A DNA stretch of 64,000 nucleotides from Siphonodentalium dalli (Eukaryota > Mollusca > Scaphopoda > Gadilida > Siphonodentaliidae), in NCBI GenBank assembly GCA_032622095.1, contig CP136061.1, forward strand, positions 93,803,345-93,867,344, given 5' to 3'. Each line of letters opens with the position of its first letter. The first letter of the stretch is position 1. The translations under genes and the position numbers were made by a program. The notes below the pieces were generated by a model. It was not told the origin of the DNA and made no database searches. It saw only the letters and a list, made by a program, of their open reading frames with translations. Positions 23,201-38,200 of this stretch are shown one piece after another.

Positions 23201-26200
23201 TCAGGATTTAGTCGGAAATATGGCTTGTTGGCATTCATCGGAAAGCTCTCCCCAAGAGCTTTCCGATGAATGGCAACAAGCCATATTTCCGCAGTCGATT
23301 AATTAGGGCATTACTGTACCTTGGGCTGATATCTCGGCCGATATCAAACTAATCAAGTAATAACCTCTAAATATTCACTAAATATATCTATCTAAATAAT
23401 CTTCAATGTGTCAGTAATAATGTCCTGAAGTAGGTAAAACGATATGAACTGTAGGAGGAGTAAAGGTACCCAAATCCAGACAGCCGGAAAAATGGAAGGA
23501 CACCCACGAGGATGCACAGAAGAAGGACAAACAAAGATAACATCTACAGTCCCCCAAACTTTGAAAAAGTCGGGGGACAATTAGCCATTTTAGTGTCAGG
23601 ACCAACAAGTTGTAATTTCCTTTGTTTTTTTGTTTCCTAAATTTTTTTCAAACACTTTTAAAACTAGAGGTGTGACTGTCCCAATGGGACTAAGGATACC
23701 CCCCCCCCCATGTTTTTAAAATACTAAGATGTTTCACATGTCAGTAAACATTTAGACAAAATATTAAAATAACAGATTCCCATTGCAAGTGCACAACCCT
23801 AACCCCTAACTCTAATCCTAAACCTATTGACCGAAAAATGTAGGAATAAAAGCTCGGACAAAATTTTGTATGTTGCAAAAATGTTCTAAGTCGAAAATGA
23901 GAATAACTCGACAAAAAAATCGGACAGACGTCATAATCACAGGTGCACAGGTTCCCATGGTGGTTGATGTCTACATGTATGCCAAGTTTCACGGAATATG
24001 ATAAAAAAAACGGCTATCTTAGAGCCATTCTTGTCTATTTTGTCAGGAAAATACTTCTATAAACATATTTGAAATCTTACCCCAAGCACACAGAACGGTT
24101 TTCAGCATGTATCTGGAGAAATGTGTTCCAAACACCTTGACGAAAGTCAGATACTGCAACACGGCCTGCATCAACATCCACATAAACGAGCAGAGGATGA
24201 AGTAATGTAGCAAGGCAGCTACGGCGATACATGCTACGTTATTGTGAGTCTGTGTTATCCCAGACAGGAAGATTGTCCACGAAGCGAGTAACGCGAGAGA
24301 CAGGTTGAATATAGTTTTCTGGCCTCTACCCCTTCGAAGTTTGCTGCAAGTTAAAAATTTATAATATATTAATTTAGTTGTTATCGAGCTGAAACGAAGT
24401 TCTGAAATTCCCGTCCAGTTTGATATGAATTGACCTTCTAACTAATCAGTGTTGTTATGAGCAAACAGCCATAACTCATTCAGTAATTGAGCGTCTTAAT
24501 CCTGATTGTGATGCATTACAACAATGGGTCAAACATTCTAAAGCTGTTGATATTCTAGGATGGCAACATGTTTTCAGCTTGGGACACAATTTGAATCTGG
24601 CTTCAACAACTTGATTAAAGATGATAAGCGTGTAAACAGATTACTTGCCATTTGCCGTGGTATAGTATACATCTATTGACTGTCTAAAGGTGGAATAGCG
24701 AGAACTATATTTTCCCAAGGTGGTGTCTTTTGAACAGCAAGCAGGACTATTGACTGAGGCCACAGGGAAATTAGCATTCGCTATTCCACCACAAGGCAGG
24801 CAATAGGTGTTTTATATATCACAAAATTCTCGCCAACCGTGACATCAGCAGGCCGATAAATAGTTCAAAGACTATAACCCCGAGAGATAGTTTGCAAAAA
24901 TCTGGCCTCGCACCATATTCTGGCCTCACGCCAGATTGAGACATCAGTGGGAAATATTTTGAAGACTATAGCCCGTGAGATAGACCTATTTACTATTCAC
25001 TCACACAGCAAACAGGCTCCCAAATGAATATTTACCAAAATCGAAAGCGCTTGGCAAGTTTCAGAATTTCTCGGTGATGGAGATATTAGCGAGTTTGCGA
25101 TTTCAAACCGGTACGGGTACCGGTACGCGTACGGGTAGCTACCCGTACCGGTACACGTTTTGAAATCGCAAACTGTTTTACCGGTAGAATTCATCACATC
25201 GACTGGTAATGTATGGAGAGCCAACTGCAACAAAAAAGATATTATGATATAGATTGTTATTCGCGTTATTGGCCTATGTTATACTTAGCGTTAAGGGTTG
25301 TTGGAAATATGTATTTAGATTAGATGAGCCCCATGATAATCAGTTGCTTTCATCAAGTACGAGCTAGGTGGCAGTTGTAAGAGGACGTTGCTTTTCTTTC
25401 ACTCATATTGGTAACATTTTCAACAATTAGATTCTACAAGTCATAGACCGATCGAGTGTTGACAATAAATCGGTTGGAATTTTTAAACTTAGAAAATAGA
25501 TTATGATAGCTCAAATATACAATTACGTTATATATAGTTAAAATGTCCAACCAATATTCGGTGTAAAAATGTATTGTTTTAGACCAAGGGTCTAATATTG
25601 TCCTACATGTACTTTCAGTTCGATATAATACCGCATTTGTCCCTTGTTTTAGTTGGGGAATATTTAGTCATATTAAAGATGCATAATCCGAATTAACGCT
25701 CCCAAGTTACTATTTGTTTTGGTTTAGGGGGTAAAACTAAATATTTGATTCGAATCGAGGAACCCACGATCAAAGCGCAGAGTGATCAGATATCGATTTT
25801 TGAAGTTTGTTATTTCTTGAATTGTGTAATTATTTGTGGCCCAGAAAAGAGTCATCAAACCGACGGTCTCGGACAAAATTGCGGACGAAGATGCTTAACT
25901 TTTCTAAAATCAAGTGGTAATGCGGCCAAAATTGTATACTGTAGTTGACAGCAGTTAGCATTATTTTGTTGTAATTAATCGATTCTGATAACAAAAGCGT
26001 ATTTTGAAGAAACGTTCAGGTTGTAATTTTATGATATGGGGACCGTCTGATCGGTTTGAGTAGCTTTAAGTAAACCCTTATTTGGAATCTTTCAACAGAT
26101 CGAAGGGTCGGCCCGTCGGGGCAAGGGAATATTTATCCCAAGAATTGGGATTGTTGTCGGGATCTAAACCCGGAGGTAGGTTGAAATGTTTAACTTGGTA

Positions 26201-29200
26201 ACAAAAAAGGTGTCAAAATGTAGTCTGTTTATTATACGGATTGAATAAATAGCGTTTGCTTCACTTCTGTGCGAAACACAGAAAACAGCTGAAACTCGCT
26301 CTGCTTATATGCTTAGATTTGTAGAGTATGTATAGGTATTTCGTGTATTTGGCGACCTATATTATCCCCACTACAGTATACACTACAGTATACACAAGTA
26401 TTGTGGTTCAAATGCGCCATGTCCGTTCAGATAGTAAATATATATTAAAATGAGAAATCAGTCCCCACCTACATACAATAAGGTAACAAAACGGTAATTG
26501 TATTCAAATGTGCAATGCATAGATAAATCCACGATATATTTATGTCCTTGTACAATGGGTTGAGACAGGGACGTGACGACAGGGGTGTCTTAACACCCCC
26601 CCCCCCCCAACTTTGGTCAAATGTTCAACATTTGGAAATTTTATATACCTGACACAACATTTGTTGGAAATTTCACACAAACAATAGGTTGAAATTGTTT
26701 TCGTAGTTTGATTTTCGAACAATTTATTAGTGGATAATTTGTAGTTTTTAGACCAACATTTGCATATTTCCCTATTTTTGGTAACAAAATTTGGACTGAA
26801 ATGGCTGTCAGAAACAGTTGGAAATTGTTCAAGCTTGGGGGGGGGGGTGTCAGGTCTCAAAATTTCCAACAATTGGAAAGCTTGATGCCAGCCAAGGGGA
26901 GGGGTGGATTTACGCGCAAACTTGTTAATTTGATATGGTTCGATATGTGTAGTTAGAAATTCGAAGGCGGACACCCTTCCTAACGCGCAGACCATCTATA
27001 GCCATGTCCCTGCAATGGGCCGACTGCGTCTATAGCACCATCTACTCACTCTATTAATCACAATCTGTCATTAATGCAGTGAACAAAGTTGTTAGTGAAA
27101 AACAATCGGCCTTCCGTATTTATCTAAGTGCTAGAAGCCACTCGAGAATTTGAACACAAATCCTGGGTTAAAATGACAACTTTATCAATAATATTTGCCC
27201 ATGAAATCTTTCAATAAATAGGTTAACGCATAGCTGACTGGTATTTCATGGAATTCATGGACCTTTGAGTGAGAAAATCGTAGTGAAAGGCTACCGGTCA
27301 ATGGGACAAATCTACCCGTTTCAATTCGCTATCGCTTCATGTGCTGCATTGAAAGTACCCAAGTGACCGTGACGATGTTCACAGATTTACCCGTACCCGT
27401 CGAACGGGTATCGCAAACTCCCTATTCCCTTGAGTTGTTTATACATGTATTTGATTCCTTCTTACACCAGCGTGTGTTTTGATAGTAAGTCATAACTCAC
27501 AAAATATGTTTTCAGTAAACTATCAAAATATCGACAACACTGACTTTGCTTGAAGCATTCCCAATAGGGAGCCAGTATTAAACTTTTTTCGCAATATTTC
27601 TCCCATAGGGAGCCTCGCATATATAAGAGAATGCATTGGCTTACAAGGTCAAGGAAAATATTGTTAGGCTAATGTATTCTCTTATATATGTGAGGGTTCC
27701 TATGGGAGACTCATATATAAGAGAATGCATTGGCACAGGGTTTTCGCAAAATTTCAGGAAGCTCCAGTCATGGAAGGGTCCAAGCCTTGAAATAGTGTGT
27801 CTGTCATTTGCAGAATGAGGTCCCCAGAGGGTGAATTTAGTGATCCTACCCCGCATAGCAGGCTAGATAAAATATCACATAAGAGATCTAAGAGCTCTTA
27901 GAGCTCTTTCCATCAATGTATCACATTATTATAATCAATAAATTTGAAAAATGATCAAGGAAATATATGTTGATACAAAAATCGGACTTGGTACTGAAAG
28001 GGTTAAGGGGCACAATTACAACATGATTTTTATAAAACGTGATTTCAAGACTACAAATACATAGCTATGTATGTCATCATAGCTATTTAAATGCTTGTGA
28101 ATTTCCAAATATTTCGATTGCAGCTAATTAGGTCACTTGGCTTCATTGCATTTTGCATATTAATTTGAACCCATACAAACTTGGAGCAACTTGGAGTCAT
28201 ATCATCGCTTCCATGATGTATATTGAGATAAGAATTAAACTTCTATAAATTGTGTATTCCACTAGTAAATAATCTTGGTTTTACGTTCTAGTCAGACAAT
28301 ATTTTGTCGGGACTATCTTCTCTCGCGTATCAATCTAACTATTCTTACTATCAAGGCTACGACCCCCAAATAGGCCTTTCGATGCCACTTTCTGAAGGAT
28401 AACCACGATGATATCCGTTCCAGTAATTTTTCCTTCATTCGATCTTCATAATATTATGACCACAGACCCCTGGGGAAAATACCAGATATACCAATATATA
28501 CTACACCAGTGACAAGGTTCACAAGTCACATTTTAGGAAAAGCACACCATCATCATATTCCTCTCAGTCACAATATATTTCATTGTGTCCCATTGAAACT
28601 TCCTTTCTTTTGATGTATAATTTGATAGTACATGTATCAAACAAAGGGAAGTTGAGATATCATATCGATAACTAGCAATATCTACCGATGAAAAGTGGTT
28701 GATATGTCGATTTCACTTAAATAGACTTCATCAAGTTAATTATCAAACGAAAGAACATTTTATGTCCTATAACATACACTGGGGCATATTTTGGCTGAGA
28801 AGATATTCAAGCCTGCAAAAAGTGTGTCTGTGACAGTCTGTCATTTGCAGAATGAGGTCCCCAGAGGGTGAATTTAGTGATGCTACCCCGCATAGTGGGC
28901 TAGCATCACTAAATTCACCCTCTGGGGACCTCATTCTGCTTAGGCCCTCAACTGCTATGGCAGATCTAGGATCAGATTGAAGTTCCCCAGTTGAAGTTGG
29001 TGATGATCACCCATTGGGAGCCTCCATTATGGATTTTATCTTCTGCAAATTAGGGGATATAGAAACTTCCCAGATGGGAAAACGTAACTAAAAACAATGT
29101 TAATTTGATACCATAAATACTTCCCAGAAGATGAGACCTAAGCAGAATGAGGTCCCCAGAGGGTGAATTTAGTGATGCTAGCCCACTATGCGGGATAGCG

Positions 29201-32200
29201 TCACTAAATTCATCCTCTGGGGACCTCATTCTGCAAATGACAGACACGCTATTTGCAGGCTTGAAGATATTAGGCAGACAGGGCGGTTGATGACCCGTTT
29301 TACTCCCAAATTTCCAGTGGATCTTGCAAGTTTTCAGTATGACTTCCCTTTGTTTGATATTATGGAATTATACATTAAACGAAAGGAAATTTCATGGCGA
29401 ATAAGACAAACTGCAATATATTGCGACTGATTTGAACGATTTTGAGAATCTATTAGCAATATGATTGATGGTGTGTTTTTTCCCAAAATCGGTCTTGTGA
29501 ACCTTGTCACTGGTATCTAATATATATTTTGGGACTTCTGTCTGTGTGTTATCTATGGCCGGGAAAACTGCTGGACCGATTGAGCTCAAACTTCCAGTCT
29601 AAGGTTAAAAAGCCATGGGCAGTGTTTACCGCCGTTTTGGAGAAGCTCCAAGCACCCCTTCTCCACCCCCAGTCACCAAAATGACCGTCCTTGGCACTGT
29701 GGAGTTAATCGCGTTGATAGTTAAAGAGCGTTCGTATCCGCAGTGTCGTTGATAAAGAGCGTATATGTGTAGTGTGATTCTTATGTCTGGGGCCAGACGT
29801 GAGTGTGTCTGTATCCAGACATGAGCGTGTTGTGTGATTCTTATGTCTGTCTTCGTACTTAGGGGTTCCAAGGAACGGGGGAGATTTTCATCGGGTAAGT
29901 TTTTCGGCCCAAGGTGATCTTCACCTTGAAACGGGTACCCACAAACGTACCTCTTTTAGGGACGGGTACCATCACGGGATGGGTACCATCATTTCTCTTG
30001 ATTAAAAAGGCAGAATTAACTAAAATTAAATTAAAAAATTAACGGATTTCGACGAAATTTGATACCTAGGGATACTTTTTTCGGGGGAGTGTTTTCGATG
30101 GGTCAAATCGTGACCCCGACCTGACCTTGACCTTCAAAATTGTCAATTCAAGGTCAAATCGGGTAAAACGGACGGATTTCGACGAAATTTTATATCTAGG
30201 GGTACTTTTGTCCGGGGAGTGTTTTGGACGCGTCAAATCGTTACCCCGACCTGACCTTGACCTTCAAAGCCCGGATATCTGCTATTAACCCTCAGGCGCC
30301 TGTGATTATGACCCATAGCATTTCAAGCCACGCAGAGTCAGCATTTATCATAATGCTTAATTACACAAAATCCACCCGCTCTCCCATTTCAATCTACCCA
30401 CATTGTAAAGATGTCATTGTACAATTGTATATCACAATTATATCTAATAAGTAATATACTCATTCCCATAATATTGGTATGTTATGTTTATGCAGGCTTT
30501 TATGGCCCCACTTTCGCAGCAAACCTATTGTTTGCTTCTATATATACATATGTTTATATGATATACATTTATGTTTCTTAATTACAAAATAAATATCCCA
30601 TTGAATCGGACAACGTGTTTGCCTCTGATCTAGCAATCCCCGTTTAGGCTTGGGTCCATAATTTAGTTACTAATGGGAATCACAGGGTATAAATAGCTAT
30701 TTTGTGAATAAAATACAGATAAAACTGAAGACGGGTATATTATTTAACTATAAAGGCATAATAAAGTGGTTTATTTCGATCGTACGTTGGTGGTAAATCT
30801 ATAGTTGAAATACATTTTGCCAGGATTGAGGATGCTAACAGGAATACAGTTGTCCTTCTTGGTTCGCCTTTGGAGTGCTCTAAACTTTTCCGCACTGATT
30901 TATGTTCAAAAATAGCCCATAAAACTGTCCTGCCGATGTGACAAGAAATTCTAAATAAAATTTAAATTAACCCTTTACCCAACAGAAGGGCCCTGTGCCA
31001 ATGCATTCTCTTATATATGCGAGTCGACCATAGGTCGCCTCGCATATATAAGAGAATGCATTGGCTTAACACGTTAAAAATTATAAAATTGTTAAAGATT
31101 GTAAGAAAAAATGGTAAAAAGTGTTAAAAAAAGATTTGTTCTAGGCCAATGCATTCTCTTATATATGCGAGGCGACCTATGGTCGACTCGCATATATAAG
31201 AGAATGCATTGGCACAGGGTATAACTGTAACTATCACAATGGGTTCAAGGAGCCGGTTCCAATGATATCCATATTTGTATGGTTCTATTGAGACAGACCG
31301 AAGATATTTTAGGCTGTTGAAGCTTTATTTGGCCGGTTTTGGCCGGTTTGTTGGGTAAAGGGTTAATTGATAGAAACTTTTTTGATTCATATCTATTTTC
31401 CCCCGGAATCCAGCGGAATCTATGTAGAACTTTCCAGGAAGAAATAGACCATCTGTATATAGTGTTTGTCCTCCACTGAATAATAAAAAAATTCTTACCT
31501 GAATAATAAGAAACTAAGGACAGTCATGGTCAGCCCAAATATGGACAAACTCAGCCCAATGACACTAATTATACTGAGAGCCTTCTCGTGGTTTGGGTCG
31601 ATATATCTTCCTTGGCCTTTGAAGTCTATCAACACAGCAAAGTTTGTGAGATGGTTACATAAACAGACTTCCTTCCCCTGGATCGTTCCATTGTGTCGGC
31701 AGCCTTCCTGTGACCAACCACCATGAAGTCCGTTCAGGGAGAAATCCCAGAATACACATATTGTTCTCGACATTTTATCGTATGGCTGAAAAAAATGCCA
31801 TAAAATTTAAACAAACGTGTATATGCCATGTTTATTATATGCCAAATGTCACCAACATATACACAGAACGATGTATATATACCACTAAGATATACACAGA
31901 ATGACCTATATATGCCACTAAGATATACACAGAATGACCTATATATGCCACTAAGATATACACAGAATGACATATATATGGCACTAAGATATACACAGAA
32001 TGACCTATATATACCACTAAGATATACACAGAACAATGTATATATACCACTAAGATATACACAGAATGACCTATATATGCCACTAAGATATCAACAGAAT
32101 GATGCATATATGCCACCAAGATATAAACAGAATGATGTATATATACCACTAAGATATAAACAGAATGACCTATATATGCCACTAAGATATACACAGAATG

Positions 32201-35200
32201 ACCTATATATGCCACTAAGATATACACAGAACGGTGTATATATACCACTAAGATATACACAGAACGACCTATATATGCCACTAAGATATACACAGAATGA
32301 CCTATATATGCCACCAAGATATAAACAGAATGACCTATATATGCCACTAAGATAAACACAGAATGACCTATATATGCGACTAAGATATACACAGAATGAC
32401 CTATATATGCCACTAAGATATACACAGAATGACCTATATATACCACCAAGATATACACAGAACAATGTATATATACCACCAAGTTATACACAGAATGGCG
32501 TATATATGCCACTAAGATATACACAGAACGATGTATATATACCACCAAGTTATACACAGAATGGCGTATATATGCCACTAAGATATACACAGAATGATGT
32601 ATATATACCACTAAGATATACACAGAATGACCTATATATGCCACCAAGATATAAAGAGAATGATGTATATATGCCACCAATATATACAGAATGGCATATA
32701 TATGCCACCATGATAAACACAGAATGGCATATATATGCCACCAAGATATACACAGAATGGCATATATATGCCACCAAGATATACACAGAATGGCATATAT
32801 ATGCCACCAAGATATAAACAGAATGATGTATATATGCCACCAATATATACAGAATGGCATATATATGCCACCATGATATACACAGAATGGCATATATATA
32901 CCACTAAGATATACACAGAATGACCTATATATACCACCAAGATATACACAGAACAACGTGGATATGCCACCAAGTTATACACAGAATGACCTATATATGC
33001 CACTAAGATATACACAGAACAACGCGTATATGCCACTAAGATATACACAGAACGATGTATATATACCACCAAGATATACACAGAACAACGTGTATATGCC
33101 ACTAAGATATACACAGAACGATGTATATATACCACCAAGATATACACAGAATGGCGTATATATGCCACCAAGATATACACAGAATGATGTATATATGCCA
33201 CCAATATATACACAGAATGATGTATATATGACACCAATATATACACAGAATGGCATATATAAGCCACCAAGATATACACAGAATGGCATATATAAGCCAC
33301 CAAGATATACACAGAATGGCATATATAAGCCACCAAGATATACACAGAATGGCACATATAAGCCACCAAGATATACACAGAATGGCATATATAAGCCACC
33401 AAGTTATCTCGATTATACATAGTGTCATCTGCCAATTTTGAGATATAGAGAATCTAAACTAAAAAAGTAAAAATAAATTCTCTAAAGAAGTTTCCAAAAG
33501 AAAATTAAAAAACTTGTTGATTTGATAATAAAGATACTTTCCATAAAAGATGAGGCCTAAGCAGAATGAGGTCCCCAGAGGGTGAATTTTCTGATGCTAA
33601 TCCGCTGTGCAGGGGAGAGTCACTAAATTTACCCTTTGGGGACCTCGTTCTGCAAATGTCCGGCACCATATTTTGAGCCTGAGGTGATGAAGGTTCCTGG
33701 TCCGGGATACTCTGGATGTACATCATTAATACTCAATCCGATCAGACGTTCCTAAATTACTATTTCTTTGGCTTCGGGGGTAAAAAATATTTGATTCGAT
33801 TCGAGGAACCCACTCATCAAAGCTCAGAGTGATTAGATATCGATGTTTGAAGTTTGTTAATTTTTGGAGATCTGGCCCAAAACTTCTTCAGATCCACGTG
33901 CTCAAACGGACAAATTGCGGTTGTAAGATGGATAACTTTAAAATCAAATGGTTATTATTGTTAATAGTATCCGCTTGATTTTAGAGTTATCCATCTTACA
34001 ACCGCAATTTGTCCGTTTGAGCACGTGGATCTGAAGAAGTTTTGGGCCAGATCTCCAAAAATTAACAAACTTCAAACATCGATATCTAATCACTCTGAGC
34101 TTTGATGGGTGGGTTCCTCGACTCACATCAAATATTTTTTACCCCCGAAGCCAAAGAAATAGTAATTTATGAGCGTCTGATCGGATTGAGTACCTTTAAC
34201 CCTTTCATGATGGGAGCTGCGTAGGTGCAGCATTAAAATCTTGTGCCAGTGCATTCTATTATATATGCGAATCTCGCATGGGGCTTACACGGTCAAGGCA
34301 AATATTGTTAGGCCAATGTATTCTCTTATATATGTGAGGCTCCGTAAGAGAATACCTTGGCTCAGGGTTTTCGCAAAATTTCAGGAAGGTCCAGTCATGG
34401 AGGTGTTAATAAAGCCAGCAAATTGCGCATAGAAATTAGAACAGATGATTTTCTTTGAAAATTGGTGAAAGCAGACGTTCAACCTCATCTTACGATTGTC
34501 ACACATTACTATATACAAACATAGCATCAAGCCTTGAAATAGTGTGTCTGTCATTTGCAGAATGAGGTCCCCAGAGGGTGAATTTAGCGATGCGATGCTT
34601 ACACCTCAGCAGAATGAGGTTCCCAGAGGGTGAATTTGGTGATGCTAGCCCGCTATGCAGGGTAGCATCACTAAATTCACCCTCTGGGGACCTCATTCTG
34701 CAAATGACAGACACACTATTTCAAGGCTTGCATAGCATACAAATGAAAGATATTTACCTTGTATGGTCGGAATATAGTTTTGACATGTTGTTTGAGATCT
34801 TGTATCTTTTTGCCATTGATGCTCCCTGATATAATAGGACTGTTTAGTTCTCCCAATGAATCCTTTTCACTGTGAATCCTCCCGACTTTATCAGCGACCT
34901 CAAAGAGATTTCCATGTCGGAACACAGTCATTGATAACCTCATGTCTTTCTTGGTGCCTAGAGAAGATAGATGTAGAATGATTTTGATAAGTACTAAACA
35001 GATATCCAATATTATATTAAAGAAATAATGGATAAACATTAACCCTTTACCCAACAGAACGGTCCTGTGCCAATGCATTCTCTTATATATGCGAGTCGAC
35101 CATAGGTTAAAAATTATAAAATTGTTAAAGAATGTAAGAAAAAATGGTAAAAAGTGTTAAATGCATTCTCTTATATATGCGAGGCGACCTATGGTCGACT

Positions 35201-38200
35201 CGCATATATAACAGAATGCATTGGCACAGGGTATAACTGTAACTATCTCAATGTGGTCAAGGAGCCGGTTCCAATGATATCCATATTTGTATGGTTCTAT
35301 TGAGACAGACCGAAGATATTTTAAGCTGTTGAAGCTTTATTTGGCCGGTTTTGGCCGGTTTGTTGGGTAAAGGGATAAAAGTACTCAATCATATTCGATG
35401 GTCCCCATATAATCAGATTCCAACAACAAAAACATTTTTCGAAATGCCACTTCAGTTATCAGAATCGATTAATTTCCCAAAAATAATGCTAACCACTGTC
35501 AACTATAGTATAAAATTGCCCGAAATGTGTTATTTATCAACATTTTGTTTGACGAAATTTGGCCTTATTATCAACATAAAGCCTCTTGATTTTAGAGTTA
35601 TCCATCTTTGTCGGCAATTTGGTCCGAGACTGTCGGCTCGTCGACTTTTTACTGGGCCTGTGGGCCACTGATAAGCATCGATGGTGAAAAATAATAGATT
35701 TCAAAAATCGATATCTAATAACTCTGAGCTTTAATAGGTGGGTTCCTCGACTCGATTCAAATATTTTTTACCCCTAATCCAAATAAATAGTAATTGAGGG
35801 GCTGTTAATTGGATTATGCATCTTTAAAGATCTGAATTAGGTCTCCGCAATCACCAAGCCTTGAAATAGGGTGTCTGTCATTTGCAGAATGAGGTCCCCA
35901 GAGGGTGAATTTAGTGATGCTACCCCACATAGCGAGCTAGTATCACCAAATTCACCCTCTGGGAACCTCATTCTGCTGAGTTGTAAGATGAATGAGGTCC
36001 ACAGAGGGTGAATTTGGTGATGCTAGCCCGCTATGCGGGGTAGCATCACTAAATTCACCCTCTGGGGACCTCATTCTGCAAATGACAGACACCCTATTTC
36101 AAGGCTTATTGAGGGGCACTTAATTGGAGTATAACACGTTTTGGAAAATCTTTTAATAAAGTTGACAGTACATGTAGTTAGCATTATTTTTGGGTAATTA
36201 ATCGATTCTGATAACTAAAGCATCTTTTGAAGAAATGTTGTTGTTGTTAGAATCTGATGATACGGGGACCATTGAATCGGATTGTGTACGTTTAATGTCT
36301 ACAAATATTTAAATAAATATTATCAGGATTTGTCTGTTGGCTAAATAATATCACTATTGATAAAAAAATTTGGAGGAAAACTGATGCATTTACATGTATA
36401 ACACAAAAATTAGAAATCCCAAATTGCCTATCTCTGAGATAGAGATATACTCAGAAAAAATTTACATAATTGTTCTACAAAAGAAAATTATGTCATTTCT
36501 CCCAGCAAAATTCAATTATAATAAGCAAATGGTAATTTTTATTTTTGTATTGCTTTTTGGTGAATAGTTTTGTGTTGTCAGTACAGTATCAAGGCAGTTT
36601 TCTTCTTCCTACTCAATAAACTGAGTATCCAGAGTCCTTATCCCTTTCTATACTGAATGGATTCTCCCATTCAATTATAAAAGTATACATTGGAACAGTC
36701 TATTAGACATTTAGACAGGTGTTCAGGTAATAAAAGCAGATGACAGGCAGAACAACAGATAACACATGAGAAGAATGATTCATATTCATTGGTGGGAAAT
36801 ATTCAGATAATAAGTCACATTCAACAAGAATCATATCAGAGATGCGTGGTTGAGTTTTTATCAAGCCTGAGTTTAGTGTGTATAACCCATAGAGAGCCCC
36901 ACATAGACTGGAGCAGACGACACTCCATAGTGCATGCTCCCATCTGTGTGAGGCTCCGTGTGGGTTAAACATTAAACTTGATAAGTGAGGTTTGAGATGG
37001 ATGTCTTACATTACTGACCAAGCCTGAGTTTAGTGTGCCTGTCATTTGCAGAATGAAGTCCCCAGAGGGTGAGTTTAACAACGCTATCCTGTACAGCAGG
37101 CTAGCATCACCAAATTCACCCTCTTGGGACCTCATTCTGCATGGCCTCATCTGCCATGGGGAACATAGACTCATACTGAAGTTCCCAAATGGTGAATATT
37201 GTGATGTACACCCGTTGGGAACCTCAATTATGCAATGTGTAGTCTGCCAATTTGGGGATAAGAGAAACTAAACTAAAAAAGAAATAGAATCTCTGAAGAA
37301 GTTTCCAGAGAAGATGAGGCCTGAGCAGAATGAGGTCCCCAGAGGGTGAATTTAGTGATGCTAGCCTGCTATGCGGGATAGCATCACTAAATTCACCCTC
37401 TGGGGACCTCATTCTGCAAATGACAGGCACAGTAAACTCAGGTTTGTGCTGGACTCGCAGACTATGAAGAACAGTCATCTCATGTTTAGTGGTAGAAATA
37501 AGCCAGAAGTTGGTCCATCAGATTTTGGAATAAAACATGTTTTTCATGACTTACTATCAATCTCTCTCTGTACTAGCTGTTCCGGTATCTCTATAGCAAC
37601 ATCATATTCATTTATACGAGACAGAGATCGGCTGTGTAGTGGCACAATATCCTCCTCTGATATGGCCTTGACCCTTGTTACATTAGCAGCCATCCCGATC
37701 ACTGGTTTAGTTGTCACGTTGGTAAATTCCCAAATTTGTACAGCAACCTCGGGTGCAGTAATTAATAAAGTGTCCTCTCCCTCTAAATCTACATCATCAG
37801 TAAACAACTCAACGCCTTTCAGGATTCTACAAAGAGAAAATCTTATTGCATGATGCTCAAAAGAAAAATAGTAAGTTAACCCTTTCAGTGCCAGGGGCCG
37901 ATCTTATCAGCCCTAATTTACGGTCTGTAAAATCGGCCCTAAAAAAATAAAAAAATAAAAAACATTCTTTTTTTTTAGATTTAAATTTTTTTATTAAAAT
38001 TGTAAAAAATAATAACAAATGATGAAAAATTGTTAGGCCAATGCATTCTCTTATATATACGAGGCGACCTATGGTCGACTCGCATATATAAGAGAATGCA
38101 TTGGCACAGGGTATATGGGTTGATACAAAAATCGGACCTGGCACTCAAAGGGTTAAAGCCACATGGCAGTTTGTGTTCCAAAATACACCTGATAATATTC

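Noticed and set aside
26540-26995. A 151-codon open frame on the - strand
   Set aside because: Spans C/G homopolymer runs, has no recognisable motif and no splice continuity.
31835-32956. A 373-codon open frame on the - strand (and several others of 100-270 codons)
   Set aside because: Entirely made of the 33-bp repeat, which is open in many frames; no non-repeat sequence, start context or splice partners.
37371-37853. A 160-codon open frame on the + strand
   Set aside because: It is the antisense of receptor exon 12 plus a G element; the - strand reading fits GAIN and keeps the splice frame.
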